Shown piece by piece: positions 8,483 to 16,234 of a stretch of DNA of 64,000 nucleotides; the first letter of the stretch is position 1, and the number at the start of each line of letters is the position of its first letter. The stretch comes from Chloroflexota bacterium (GTDB lineage: Bacteria > Chloroflexota > Anaerolineae > UBA4142), in the NCBI GenBank assembly GCA_023381515.1, contig JAMCQI010000079.1, positions 10,190-74,189 on the forward strand, read 5' to 3'. Under the pieces are notes generated by a model. That model was not told where the DNA came from. It saw only the letters and a program-made list of their open reading frames with translations, and searched no databases. A program made the position numbers and the translations under genes.

Positions 8483-9115
8483 CTAGGTCTTTAGTTTTTC
8501 CTCAAATTGCCTCAGTGTCTTTTCGAGCTTGCCTTGCCGAGCCGTCAAGGTCAGATCGCCGCGCGTCCGCTCCAATACACCCCGAACCATGTCCGTCGTG
8601 CGGCGCAGGCCCCCGGTTAGCGCGTCGGGAAAGTCCATAGTCACAAGGAGAGAGTAAATGTCCTCCATACTCGCGAGGACCTGTTCGCCCTTCTCCGGAT
8701 TATCGTGGCGGATCACGTCGAGAATATAGCGGCGCAGTTCGCCTGCGGCTTCCCCCAGCCCGTTGAGATAAGCAGCATAGTCCACGCCGAGTGTGTCCGG
8801 GTCGGGGATGGTCCCCGACACAATCAACCCGTGCACAATATGCGCCTCGGACAATTCCTTCAAAGCATCCTGGACATACCCTGTATAGTACAGGTCCGGA
8901 TAGCCAGCCACATGCTCTTTCATCAGAGCCGCGATTTCTCGCGCCCGCGTGAGCAGGCTGGACGCCTCCTCATATTCCGCCCGGTGTGTAGCCCGAATGG
9001 CCAGGGCACAATGCCGAATAAGCTCGCGTGATGTGGCCAAGGCTGCATCGCGTGCCGAGTTCTTGGCCTCAAAAGCTCGGCGTACCTTCTCTCCGATCTG
9101 ATCCAGCTCTTGCAT
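8483..9115 (-). CDS. Translin-family protein
   Basis: A 210-residue all-helical protein that resembles the prokaryotic translin group (COG2178). The diagnostic C-terminal part is present: FPDALTGGLRRTTDMVRGVL followed by ERTRGDLT, matching the family pattern of an LRR-x2-D-x3-GVLE-x-TRGDLT helix. Translins bind single-stranded RNA or DNA, and with an acidic triad (as in TRAX) some are nucleases; conserved acidic residues such as EEASSLL and DLYYTGYVQDALKE are visible but I cannot assign a nuclease centre. It stands alone, convergent with nothing and divergent from the NosD-like lipoprotein gene. Confidence 0.8.
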   Translation of the reverse strand: MQELDQIGEKVRRAFEAKNSARDAALATSRELIRHCALAIRATHRAEYEEASSLLTRAREIAALMKEHVAGYPDLYYTGYVQDALKELSEAHIVHGLIVSGTIPDPDTLGVDYAAYLNGLGEAAGELRRYILDVIRHDNPEKGEQVLASMEDIYSLLVTMDFPDALTGGLRRTTDMVRGVLERTRGDLTLTARQGKLEKTLRQFEEKLKT

Positions 9116-9248
9116 TTCACCCCCATTTTCCTGGCGCTTATGGCTATCGATCGACGGCCGCTGCGTCTCCCGTGAGACAGGCTGACATCAAGCGCACAAC
9201 GTTCAGATACTACCGTAAAAGCGGCAGCCTGTCAAAAACCTTTTCATT

Positions 9249-9276
9249 TTGCTTCCCCACCTCAGTGTGCTATACT
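9249..9276 (+). promoter_or_regulatory. Promoter of the NosD-like lipoprotein gene
   Basis: TTGCTT (9249-9254) and TATACT (9271-9276) are separated by 16 bases, a fair match to the primary-sigma promoter. The start codon at 9310 leaves a leader of about 27 nt with a purine-rich AAGAAAGAG ribosome-binding site. Confidence 0.55.
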
Positions 9277-9309
9277 CGTTGCCTGATAACTGCATCAAGA
9301 AAGAGTCCC

Positions 9310-10998
9310 ATGCCCCGTTTCAGCACAATGGTTTGGCTCGCCTTCGTCATTGCCTCCATGGTTTTGCTGTCAGCTTGTGTCGGTCCGATACCCACTTCGG
9401 TCGCCGTGCTCGCTCCCACAGAGACTGTCACAGTTACGCCGGTGACTCTCCAACCCACTTTTCCCCCGTCGACCGAAACGGCCACAAGCGCCCCCGAAGC
9501 TGCGACACTGGAACCGACGGTGGAGTCGACCCTGGAGATCACCTCGACGCCGACGATAACCGCCACTCGGATCCCAGTCACTCCGCCTCCCGCAAGTTTC
9601 CCGACTCTCGCCGTCGCCAACCTGCCACTGGTAACAGTCAGCTCGTGCGCCCAAATCTGGGCGGCAGGCTATTACAAACTGACCAACGATATCAAGACCC
9701 CCGAGACAGATTGCTTTTACATCCAGAGCAATAATGTCGTTTTTGACTGCGACCATCACACGATCGAGGGCAACAATTTTCAAGGTTACGCCTTCTTCGT
9801 CCGCAAGTTCGGCTTCCCCTTTCAGCAGACCCCGACAAATATTGAAATCAAGAATTGCCGCGTTCTCCACCATCGCACCGGCATTTTCGTCGGAGGAGGG
9901 AACAATATCTACGTTCACAACAACGACCTTTCCGACAACCTGGACGACACCAACAAACAGAGGTTTGGCGTCTTCCTCGGCCAAGCGGAGGGAGGCGGCC
10001 TTCGTTTCGATACGGTCAGCGGCGGGCGAGCAGAGTACAACACGGCCAATAATGGCGCCATCGGCATTGACGTGCGCGACAGCGATCATGTCATTTTGCG
10101 AGACAATACGGCCTCGAATAACTCGGCCTGGGGGATCAACCTCATTCACAGCTCCTATAGCGAGATTTCGAGCAATACGGTCCGGGATAATATCCGTTAT
10201 TGCGCTTGGGGAAACGGCACCGTCGGACGGGGGTGCGATGCCGGAGGCATCATCCTCCAGGATGGATCGAGTCACAATGTGGTCAAGGGGAATACGGTAG
10301 CCGGCGATAATGGGAACGGTATCTTCATCAAGGCGCACTTTACGCGCTGCGATGACGACAATCTCATCCAGAACAACAAGATCCAAAATGCCGTATACAA
10401 CGGGATTGAATTGGGCTTTTGCAAGAAGAACCGTGCCATCGGCAACGAGATCACCGGCTCCATGGACGGCATTCTCTTTGGTTTCGACGCCTATACAGAG
10501 ATCCGCGGCAACATTATCAGCAACATGACGAATCACGGCATCAGTTCCTGGAACACTCACAACGCCACCGTCGATGGGAACCAAATTACCAACAGCCGCG
10601 AAGCAATCTACTTTTACTGGGACCGCTGGGATGCCAAGCAGTTTTCGTTCCTTCCCCCCTCCCCCGATAACTACGCCTCGCGCGACAACGTCATCTCGAA
10701 CAATGTCCTGCGTGGCAATACGGTTGCCGGCGTCCACCTGTCCAATTCGATCCAGAACCGCGTTCTCAACAATGCATTTGCAGGCAACGGGCGGAATATC
10801 TGGCTCGAGGGCAATGTTCAAGGGGACGTGATTCTCGTTGTGACACCAGTGCCGCCGACTCTTACTCCGGCGCCAACACTCTCCCCAAGCCCTACTTTCA
10901 CGCCGGGGGCGGCAACCCCTACTCCGCCCCCATTGCTCACGGCGACTCCGGCTCGCCTCATCACGCCCGATCCGTACAACCCGAGAAACAGGCGCTAG
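9310..10998 (+). CDS. NosD-like right-handed beta-helix lipoprotein
   Basis: A 562-residue exported protein. The start ATG at 9310 gives the lipoprotein signal MPRFSTMVWLAFVIASMVLL followed by lipobox SAC; a longer frame upstream is ignored because it lacks a signal sequence and ribosome-binding site. A Thr/Pro/Glu-rich linker (residues about 30-105) leads into a right-handed parallel beta-helix (about 130-510) with many Asn-rich coils such as YVHNNDLSDN, ILRDNTASNNSAWGINL and NVISNNVLRGNTVAGVHL, the pattern of NosD/PbH1 domains. The C terminus returns to PTPTP-type low complexity. Such proteins usually bind or modify surface polysaccharides; the ligand is unknown. Confidence 0.88.
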   Translation: MPRFSTMVWLAFVIASMVLLSACVGPIPTSVAVLAPTETVTVTPVTLQPTFPPSTETATSAPEAATLEPTVESTLEITSTPTITATRIPVTPPPASFPTLAVANLPLVTVSSCAQIWAAGYYKLTNDIKTPETDCFYIQSNNVVFDCDHHTIEGNNFQGYAFFVRKFGFPFQQTPTNIEIKNCRVLHHRTGIFVGGGNNIYVHNNDLSDNLDDTNKQRFGVFLGQAEGGGLRFDTVSGGRAEYNTANNGAIGIDVRDSDHVILRDNTASNNSAWGINLIHSSYSEISSNTVRDNIRYCAWGNGTVGRGCDAGGIILQDGSSHNVVKGNTVAGDNGNGIFIKAHFTRCDDDNLIQNNKIQNAVYNGIELGFCKKNRAIGNEITGSMDGILFGFDAYTEIRGNIISNMTNHGISSWNTHNATVDGNQITNSREAIYFYWDRWDAKQFSFLPPSPDNYASRDNVISNNVLRGNTVAGVHLSNSIQNRVLNNAFAGNGRNIWLEGNVQGDVILVVTPVPPTLTPAPTLSPSPTFTPGAATPTPPPLLTATPARLITPDPYNPRNRR

Positions 10999-11154
10999 TA
11001 GCGGCCGTTCTCTATTTTATAGTATAATAGTTCTAGTTGCTGTCTCGATTGCTCCATCCCGTGGTGTTTTCTGCGCGACGGACGGCGTTGCAGTGACAAT
11101 GCCGGTCCGCCGCGTTCTGCGTGTTTCGGCTAATCACGAAAGGAGGAAAATGCA

Positions 11155-13539
11155 ATGGTGCATCGAATTGAGCACGTCGCGGTGATCGGCTCCGGGACGA
11201 TGGGCGGTGCCATCGCGGCCCACTTTGCCAATGCGGGCTTGCCTGTGGTCCTGCTCGACATCGTCCCGAATAAGCTGACCGCAGAGGAGGAGAAGAAAAA
11301 GCTCACCCTCTCCGACCCGGCGGTGCGAAACCGCATCGTCAATGCAGGTCTCGAGGCCGTCAAGAAGGCGAAGCCGGCCGCCCTTTTTACTCCTCAGACC
11401 GTCGACCGCATCACGGTAGGGAACCTGGAAGACAATTTCGATCGCCTCCGCGAAGCCGATTTGATTCTCGAAGCCATCGTCGAGAATCTGGGGATCAAAA
11501 GGCAACTGATGGAACGGATTGATGCGGTTCGGCAATCCGACTGCATTGTGACGACAAACACTTCCGGCATTCCTATCGGCGCCATCGCCGAAGGGCGCTC
11601 AGAGTCGTTCCAGGCCCATTTCCTCGGCACCCACTTTTTCAACCCGCCCCGCTATCTCAAGCTTCTCGAAGTCATTCCCTCGGTGCAAACATCACCTGAG
11701 GTGGTCGCGGAGGTCAAGGGATTCGGCGAGCGAGTCCTGGGCAAAGGGGTGGTCATCTGCAAGGATCGACCCAATTTCGTGGCCAATCGCATCGGCACTT
11801 TTGGCGGTCTCCTCACGATGCACTATGCCATTGAGAACGGGTTCGCTGTTAACGAGGTTGACGATATCACTGGGCCCGTGATCGGGCACCCCAAGACGGC
11901 TACATTTCGTCTCATGGACCTGGTGGGGAATGACATTTTCCTCCACGTCTCCGACAATCTCTACGAAGCGGTTCCGGAGGATGAGGCCCGCGCGGAACTG
12001 CGCGCGCCCGACGCCTTGCGTGAGATGGTCAAGAATGGCTGGCTGGGCAACAAGAGCAAGCAGGGCTTTTACAAGCAGACCAGGACCGCGTCCGGCCGCG
12101 AATATCAAGTCCTCGACTTGAATACACTCGAATACAAGCCGCAAGAAAAAAAGGCCTACGATTCGGTTACGAACGCCGAAATGCTTGAATCGCTTCCCGA
12201 GCGCCTGCGCTACTTGATGACGCAAAATGATCGCGGCGCCCAGTTCATCTGGTATACCACCGCGCGCCTTCTCTCTTATTCATCGCACCGGGTACCGGAA
12301 ATTGCGGACGATATCGTCTCCGTGGACAATGCCATGAAATGGGGCTTTGCCAACGAGTTGGGCCCCTTTGAGTCGTGGGATGTGCTCGGGGTTGCCGAGA
12401 CGGTGGCTCGCATGGAAAAGGACGGCATCTCTGTGGCGCCCTGGGTCAAAGAGATGCTCGCGACGGGCCATCCGACCGTTTACAAAGATGGCTTTTATTA
12501 TGATCTGACGGCCAAGGATTACCGCCCCATCCCGCGTGATCAAAATATCATTGTCCTGCGAGACCAAAAAGTGATCAAGAGCAATGACAATGCTTCCCTG
12601 CTCGACCTGGGCGATGGGGTGGCCTGTCTCGAGTTTCATACCAAGATGAACTCGCTCGACGAGGGCATCATAGAGATCGCCGCGACCGCACTCGAAGAGG
12701 TAAACAAGAACTATGTCGGTCTTGTCGTCGGCAATCAGGGAGAGCATTTCTCGGCGGGTGCGAATGTTATGACGGTTGGGCTCGCCGCCGAGAACAAGGA
12801 ATGGGACAAGATCGATCAAGCCTCCAAGGCCTTGCAAGACTTTAACATGGCAATGCGCTACAGTCCCAAGCCAGTCGTCGCCGCTCCCTTCGGCTATACA
12901 CTGGGCGGCGGTTGTGAAGTTGCCATGTCCGCTGCGCACGTCGTCGCGCACGCCGAGTCCTACGTGGGCCTCGTCGAGGTGGGGATGGGCCTCATCCCGG
13001 CAGGGGGCGGCTGCAAAGAACTGCTCCGCCGCGTCGGCTCACCTGCCATGCAGACGCCGAACGTGGACCCGCTCCCATTCCTTCAGCGTGTCTTTGAGAC
13101 CATCGGCATGGCCAAGGTCGCGACGAGCGCTGAAGAGGCTAAGCAAATGGGCTTTTTCTCCGCCAACGATCGGGTGGTCATGAATCGCGACTATATGCTT
13201 GCCGGAGCCAAGCAGGCAGTCCTCGAAATGGTCGCCGAAGGTTATAGTGCCCCGGCGCGGGGCAAGCTAATCTACGTCATGGGCGAACGAGGCCTCGCCG
13301 CGCTGCGGATCGCGATCTACTCGATGGTGCAGGCCGGGTACATCTCCGAGTACGACGCCAAGGTCGGCGACCGCCTGGCCCGCGTCCTTTGCGGCGGCGA
13401 TCTCACGGCCCCGACATGGGTAGACGAGCAGTATGTCCTCGATCTCGAGCGGGAAGCTTTCGTCGCGCTTTGCGGCGAGGACAAGACGCGTGAGCGCATC
13501 TGGCACTTTCTTAGCACCGGGAAACCATTGAGGAATTAA
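11155..13539 (+). CDS. fadN: 3-hydroxyacyl-CoA dehydrogenase / enoyl-CoA hydratase
   Basis: A 794-residue bifunctional beta-oxidation enzyme. The dehydrogenase half comes first: Rossmann motif VIGSGTMGGAIAAHFANAG at residue about 8, then the catalytic region GTHFFNPPRYLKLLEVIP and a second helical domain. The hydratase half follows (about 480-700): FSAGANV, oxyanion loop GGGCEVAMSAA with one catalytic Glu and LVEVGMGLIPAGGG with the other. This order is the reverse of E. coli FadB and matches Bacillus FadN (also near 790 residues), which is likewise followed by fadA. It hydrates 2-enoyl-CoA and oxidises 3-hydroxyacyl-CoA with NAD. A strong AAAGGAGG precedes the ATG. A -10-like TATAAT at 11023-11028 lacks a clear -35 box. 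Confidence 0.95.
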   Translation: MVHRIEHVAVIGSGTMGGAIAAHFANAGLPVVLLDIVPNKLTAEEEKKKLTLSDPAVRNRIVNAGLEAVKKAKPAALFTPQTVDRITVGNLEDNFDRLREADLILEAIVENLGIKRQLMERIDAVRQSDCIVTTNTSGIPIGAIAEGRSESFQAHFLGTHFFNPPRYLKLLEVIPSVQTSPEVVAEVKGFGERVLGKGVVICKDRPNFVANRIGTFGGLLTMHYAIENGFAVNEVDDITGPVIGHPKTATFRLMDLVGNDIFLHVSDNLYEAVPEDEARAELRAPDALREMVKNGWLGNKSKQGFYKQTRTASGREYQVLDLNTLEYKPQEKKAYDSVTNAEMLESLPERLRYLMTQNDRGAQFIWYTTARLLSYSSHRVPEIADDIVSVDNAMKWGFANELGPFESWDVLGVAETVARMEKDGISVAPWVKEMLATGHPTVYKDGFYYDLTAKDYRPIPRDQNIIVLRDQKVIKSNDNASLLDLGDGVACLEFHTKMNSLDEGIIEIAATALEEVNKNYVGLVVGNQGEHFSAGANVMTVGLAAENKEWDKIDQASKALQDFNMAMRYSPKPVVAAPFGYTLGGGCEVAMSAAHVVAHAESYVGLVEVGMGLIPAGGGCKELLRRVGSPAMQTPNVDPLPFLQRVFETIGMAKVATSAEEAKQMGFFSANDRVVMNRDYMLAGAKQAVLEMVAEGYSAPARGKLIYVMGERGLAALRIAIYSMVQAGYISEYDAKVGDRLARVLCGGDLTAPTWVDEQYVLDLEREAFVALCGEDKTRERIWHFLSTGKPLRN

Positions 13540-13564
13540 GCGCTGAAACTTTAGGAGATTCCAT

Positions 13565-14743
13565 ATGAAAGAAGCAGTCATCGTCTCCGCCGTCCGCACC
13601 GCCGTCGGCAAGGCACCGCGTGGCAAGCTTCGCCTGACGCGACCTGACGAAATGGCGGCTACCGTCGTGGCCGCCGCGCTCCGACGGGCCGAAGGTATCA
13701 AGCCAGAGCAAGTCGACGACGTCATCATCGGCTCCGCCTTCCCTGAGGGCGAACAGGGTCTGAACATGGGGCGCATCGTCGCCCTGCGCGCCGGCTTGCC
13801 AGTCAGCGTTCCCGCCATGACCGTCAACCGCTTTTGCTCCTCCGGCCTTCAGACCATAGCCCTCGCCGCCGGACAGATACGGGCCGGCTGGGGAGAGATC
13901 ATCATCGCCGGCGGCGTCGAATCCATGAGCATGGTTCCGATGATCGGATTTCACTTCTCGCCCAACCCGTTTCTCGCCCAGGAATATCCGGGCACATTTC
14001 TCGGCATGGGCTTGACCGCCGAGAACGTCGCGAAGCAATACGGTGTATCCCGCCAGGATCAGGACGCGTTTGGGCTGAGGAGCCACCAGCGTGCCATCGC
14101 CGCTCAGGAGGCAGGCAAATTCAAGTCCGAGATTGTTCCGCTCGAGATCTCGAACGTAGAGATGAACGGCGACAGGTTGCGGAAGGACAAGTTTACCTTC
14201 GACACGGACGAAGGTCCCCGCCGCGAAACGAGCCTCGAGGTGCTTGCGTCGCTCAAGCCGGCCTTTGCCCAGGGCGGCACGGTCACGGCCGGCAACTCGT
14301 CCCAAACGAGTGATGCCGCCTCGGCCGTCGTCGTGATGGAGCAGGAGCGGGCCAAGGCCATGGGACTGAAGCCGCTTGTTCGCATGGTTTCTTTCGCCGC
14401 CGCAGGCGTCCCGCCCGAAATCATGGGCATCGGGCCCATTGCCGCGATCCCCAAGGCGCTCCAGCTTGCCGGGCTGAGCCTCGCCGACATCGATCTGATC
14501 GAGCTCAACGAGGCGTTTGCGGCCCAGTCGCTGGCCGTCATCCGTGAGCTCAAGATAGATGAAGAGCGCGTGAATGTAAACGGCGGCGCCATCGCCCTCG
14601 GCCATCCGCTCGGAGCGACCGGCGCCAAACTCACGACCCAGATCATTAACGAGATGAAGCGTCGCCAGGTCCAGTTCGGCATGGTGACCATGTGCATAGG
14701 CGGTGGCATGGGCGCCGCGGGAATCTTTGAGAATTTGCCTTAG
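13565..14743 (+). CDS. fadA: Acetyl-CoA C-acyltransferase (thiolase)
   Basis: A 392-residue thiolase. The acyl-accepting cysteine is in [18 protein letters not shown] (about residue 90), the active-site His in [16 protein letters not shown] and the second cysteine in [15 protein letters not shown]. It cleaves 3-ketoacyl-CoA with CoA, the last step of the cycle run by the upstream fadN product. It starts 25 bp after fadN with AGGAG before the ATG, so the two form an operon. No acyl-CoA dehydrogenase gene is in the window. Its stop is only 6 bp from the T-box promoter -35 box. Confidence 0.96.
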   Translation: MKEAVIVSAVRTAVGKAPRGKLRLTRPDEMAATVVAAALRRAEGIKPEQVDDVIIGSAFPEGEQGLNMGRIVALRAGLPVSVPAMTVNRFCSSGLQTIALAAGQIRAGWGEIIIAGGVESMSMVPMIGFHFSPNPFLAQEYPGTFLGMGLTAENVAKQYGVSRQDQDAFGLRSHQRAIAAQEAGKFKSEIVPLEISNVEMNGDRLRKDKFTFDTDEGPRRETSLEVLASLKPAFAQGGTVTAGNSSQTSDAASAVVVMEQERAKAMGLKPLVRMVSFAAAGVPPEIMGIGPIAAIPKALQLAGLSLADIDLIELNEAFAAQSLAVIRELKIDEERVNVNGGAIALGHPLGATGAKLTTQIINEMKRRQVQFGMVTMCIGGGMGAAGIFENLP

Positions 14744-14749
14744 CAATCC

Positions 14750-14778
14750 TTGACACCGCGCGACAACCATGCTAGAAT
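14750..14778 (+). promoter_or_regulatory. Promoter of the T-box leader
   Basis: TTGACA (14750-14755) and TAGAAT (14773-14778) with 17 bases between, a near-consensus primary-sigma promoter. Transcription should start near 14785 and enter the T-box leader directly. Confidence 0.85.
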
Positions 14779-14784
14779 ATGCGA

Positions 14785-15120
14785 AATACAGATCTGCGGC
14801 GCGTGTATCGGCGGCAGGTCTCTAAAACGTCGAACCGGAGGAGTAGGGCGAGCCGGACTGATAGCGAAGAGAGGGCACCGGGTGTAAACCTCTCCCAGTT
14901 GCGCCGTCCGAAGGTCGCCGGGGAGTTGAGTCGGCGAAATGGTCTACGCCAGACTAGTCGACTCCGGGTGAAACCCGTTATCGCGTGAGAGCTGGGAGTT
15001 AGAGCTTTGGTCGCGGATTGCCAGTCTGTCTGCGATCTTCAATACGTAATCTCAAACTTCCAACCAAGGTGGTACCGCGTAAGGGAGCCCCTTTCGCCCT
15101 TGAGGTGAGAGGGGCTTTTT
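14785..15120 (+). promoter_or_regulatory. T-box riboswitch (tRNA-sensing leader), probably valine-type
   Basis: The diagnostic T-box sequence AAGGTGGTACCGCG (15066-15079) precedes a terminator. In T-boxes the TGG-N bulge pairs with the NCCA end of uncharged tRNA; N here is T, fitting a tRNA with discriminator A, as tRNA-Val has. A Stem I can be drawn: CCGGAG (14835-14840) with CTCCGG (14962-14967), GGCG (14847-14850) with CGCC (14947-14950), an AGTA loop-E-like motif at 14842-14845 and opposite it GTC (14957-14959), a valine codon, as candidate specifier followed by a purine. A distal GGGTG loop is at 14880-14884. An extra hairpin GATCTGC/GCAGGTC (14791-14820) precedes Stem I. The class is certain; the specifier is a proposal. 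Confidence 0.92.
15086..15120 (+). terminator. T-box leader terminator
   Basis: AGCCCCT (15086-15092) pairs with AGGGGCT (15110-15116), followed by a T-run to 15120. This is the intrinsic terminator that uncharged tRNA would prevent by stabilising the antiterminator around the T-box sequence. It lies 11 bp beyond the 3' end of the opposing chagasin-type gene. Confidence 0.85.
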
Positions 15121-15131
15121 GCATAGAGGGC

Positions 15132-15512
15132 CTACTGAACTAGGACGGTAACTGTAAAGTCTTTGGCTACCTGGCTCGGCGAAAAAGAACGAAAGTAGGC
15201 AAGCTTGAGAGTCGTGGTACCGGTGCCGACGACCTGCCACTGCCACGTCTCGCTGCCACCTGCGCCAACCCCTCCGGCAATGGGGGGGTTATAGCTAGAA
15301 GAGATTAACTGGAGGATCCTCGGGGTTGGTTCCGTCACAAGATTCCATTTGTAGCCGGTCGAGGGGTTCGAGTCCAGCTTGACGTTGAGAAATTGACCCA
15401 TCGAGGCGCTGATCGTTTCGCCGTTATTGCCCGCCGTCAAGTCAATCCCGGGCACTTGAGCGTCACAAGCAGTCACAAGCAAGAGAGTCAGAACCAAAAA
15501 GAGGTATTTCAT
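15132..15512 (-). CDS. Chagasin-type (I42) cysteine protease inhibitor lipoprotein
   Basis: A 126-residue secreted lipoprotein. The ATG at 15512 (preceded by GGAAAGGA) gives the signal MKYLFLVLTLLLVTAC with lipobox VTAC. The inhibitor domain shows the chagasin loop NPSTGYKW, the second loop GGVGAGGSETWQW and, in place of the third-loop RPW, an FRSF segment. Chagasin-family proteins block papain-like cysteine proteases outside the cell. Its strand is opposite to the T-box leader, fadNA and valS, so transcripts entering from the T-box would be antisense to it. The open frame upstream of 15512 overlaps the divergent membrane-protein gene and is not used. Confidence 0.85.
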   Translation of the reverse strand: MKYLFLVLTLLLVTACDAQVPGIDLTAGNNGETISASMGQFLNVKLDSNPSTGYKWNLVTEPTPRILQLISSSYNPPIAGGVGAGGSETWQWQVVGTGTTTLKLAYFRSFSPSQVAKDFTVTVLVQ

Positions 15513-15584
15513 AGGGTCCTTTCCAATGGGAGTTGCATCAATCATCTTATCATGATTTGACCCATTTGTGACAAGGAGTTGGCG

Positions 15585-16214
15585 ATGCGGCTGACTGAAT
15601 TGCTGTGGAAGGCAACCTGGCGGGGCGGCGGCTATGGATTCCTCGCCGGAGGATTGATCGGAACAGGACTGGGTACCCTGGTAGGTCTCGCGCTGATCAC
15701 GCAAATCGTTACGGATCCCCCTTCCGGTTCCCGGCCCGCGACGCTGGAATATGTGGGGGGAGTTTTAGGAATGTTTATCCTCTCGGGGCTCGTCGGAGCG
15801 TTCGTCGGGGGGTTTTGCGGCTCAGTGGGCGGCCTGGGGATGGGGCTCCTTGGAGGCCAATGTTTCGCACTCTGGGGCAAGCGCCTGGGTCAGTTGCGCT
15901 GGCCTGCTTTACTGCTCGGACTCTTGGGTGGTTGGCTCTACTTTACAATGTTCTTTTTCATAACCGGGGATCGGACGGTCGGCGGCCTCAGGAGTGCCGC
16001 TCTCTATGCCGCCCTCCCGGCCGCGATCGCCGCGATCGCTTCCTATAACATCTTGCAGCGCATGCTGCGGTGGCTTGCGCTGGACTCGCCCGGCAGTACC
16101 AACACGCCGTGCGGCTGGAGACGATTCTTGTTGATAGCCGCGGCCGATCTCGCCGTCGGTGCTGCCCTAGTGTGGTTCTTTTCATCCGTTATCCCGCTGC
16201 TGTTTGGAATGTGA
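15585..16214 (+). CDS. Multi-pass membrane protein of unknown function
   Basis: A 209-residue, glycine-rich membrane protein with about five hydrophobic segments (for example GFLAGGLIGTGLGTLVGLAL, GMFILSGLVGAFVGGFCG and LLIAADLAVGAALVWFF). I recognise no family. The ATG at 15585 is placed 6 bases after AAGGAG (15573-15578); a TTG two codons earlier would abut the ribosome-binding site and is unlikely. It is divergent from the chagasin-type gene and ends 20 bp before valS, so it is probably co-transcribed with valS. Confidence 0.7.
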   Translation: MRLTELLWKATWRGGGYGFLAGGLIGTGLGTLVGLALITQIVTDPPSGSRPATLEYVGGVLGMFILSGLVGAFVGGFCGSVGGLGMGLLGGQCFALWGKRLGQLRWPALLLGLLGGWLYFTMFFFITGDRTVGGLRSAALYAALPAAIAAIASYNILQRMLRWLALDSPGSTNTPCGWRRFLLIAAADLAVGAALVWFFSSVIPLLFGM

Positions 16215-16234
16215 ATTGAGGGAGACTGCTACTA

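Noticed and set aside
9028..9309. N-terminal extension of the NosD-like lipoprotein gene
   Set aside because: The extra 94 codons overlap the divergent translin gene and its promoter region; the internal ATG gives a perfect lipoprotein signal peptide.
9370..10821. Reverse-strand open frame of 483 codons opposite the NosD-like gene
   Set aside because: It is a shadow of the forward gene's codon pattern; the forward protein has a signal peptide and clear beta-helix repeats, the reverse one has no recognisable domain.
11023..11028. TATAAT as a fadN promoter
   Set aside because: No -35 box is seen at the right distance and the leader would be about 120 nt; mentioned under fadN but not called as a promoter.
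13511..14770. Reverse-strand open frame of 419 codons opposite fadA
   Set aside because: The forward strand encodes an intact thiolase with all active-site motifs; the antisense frame is low in recognisable features and spans the T-box promoter region.
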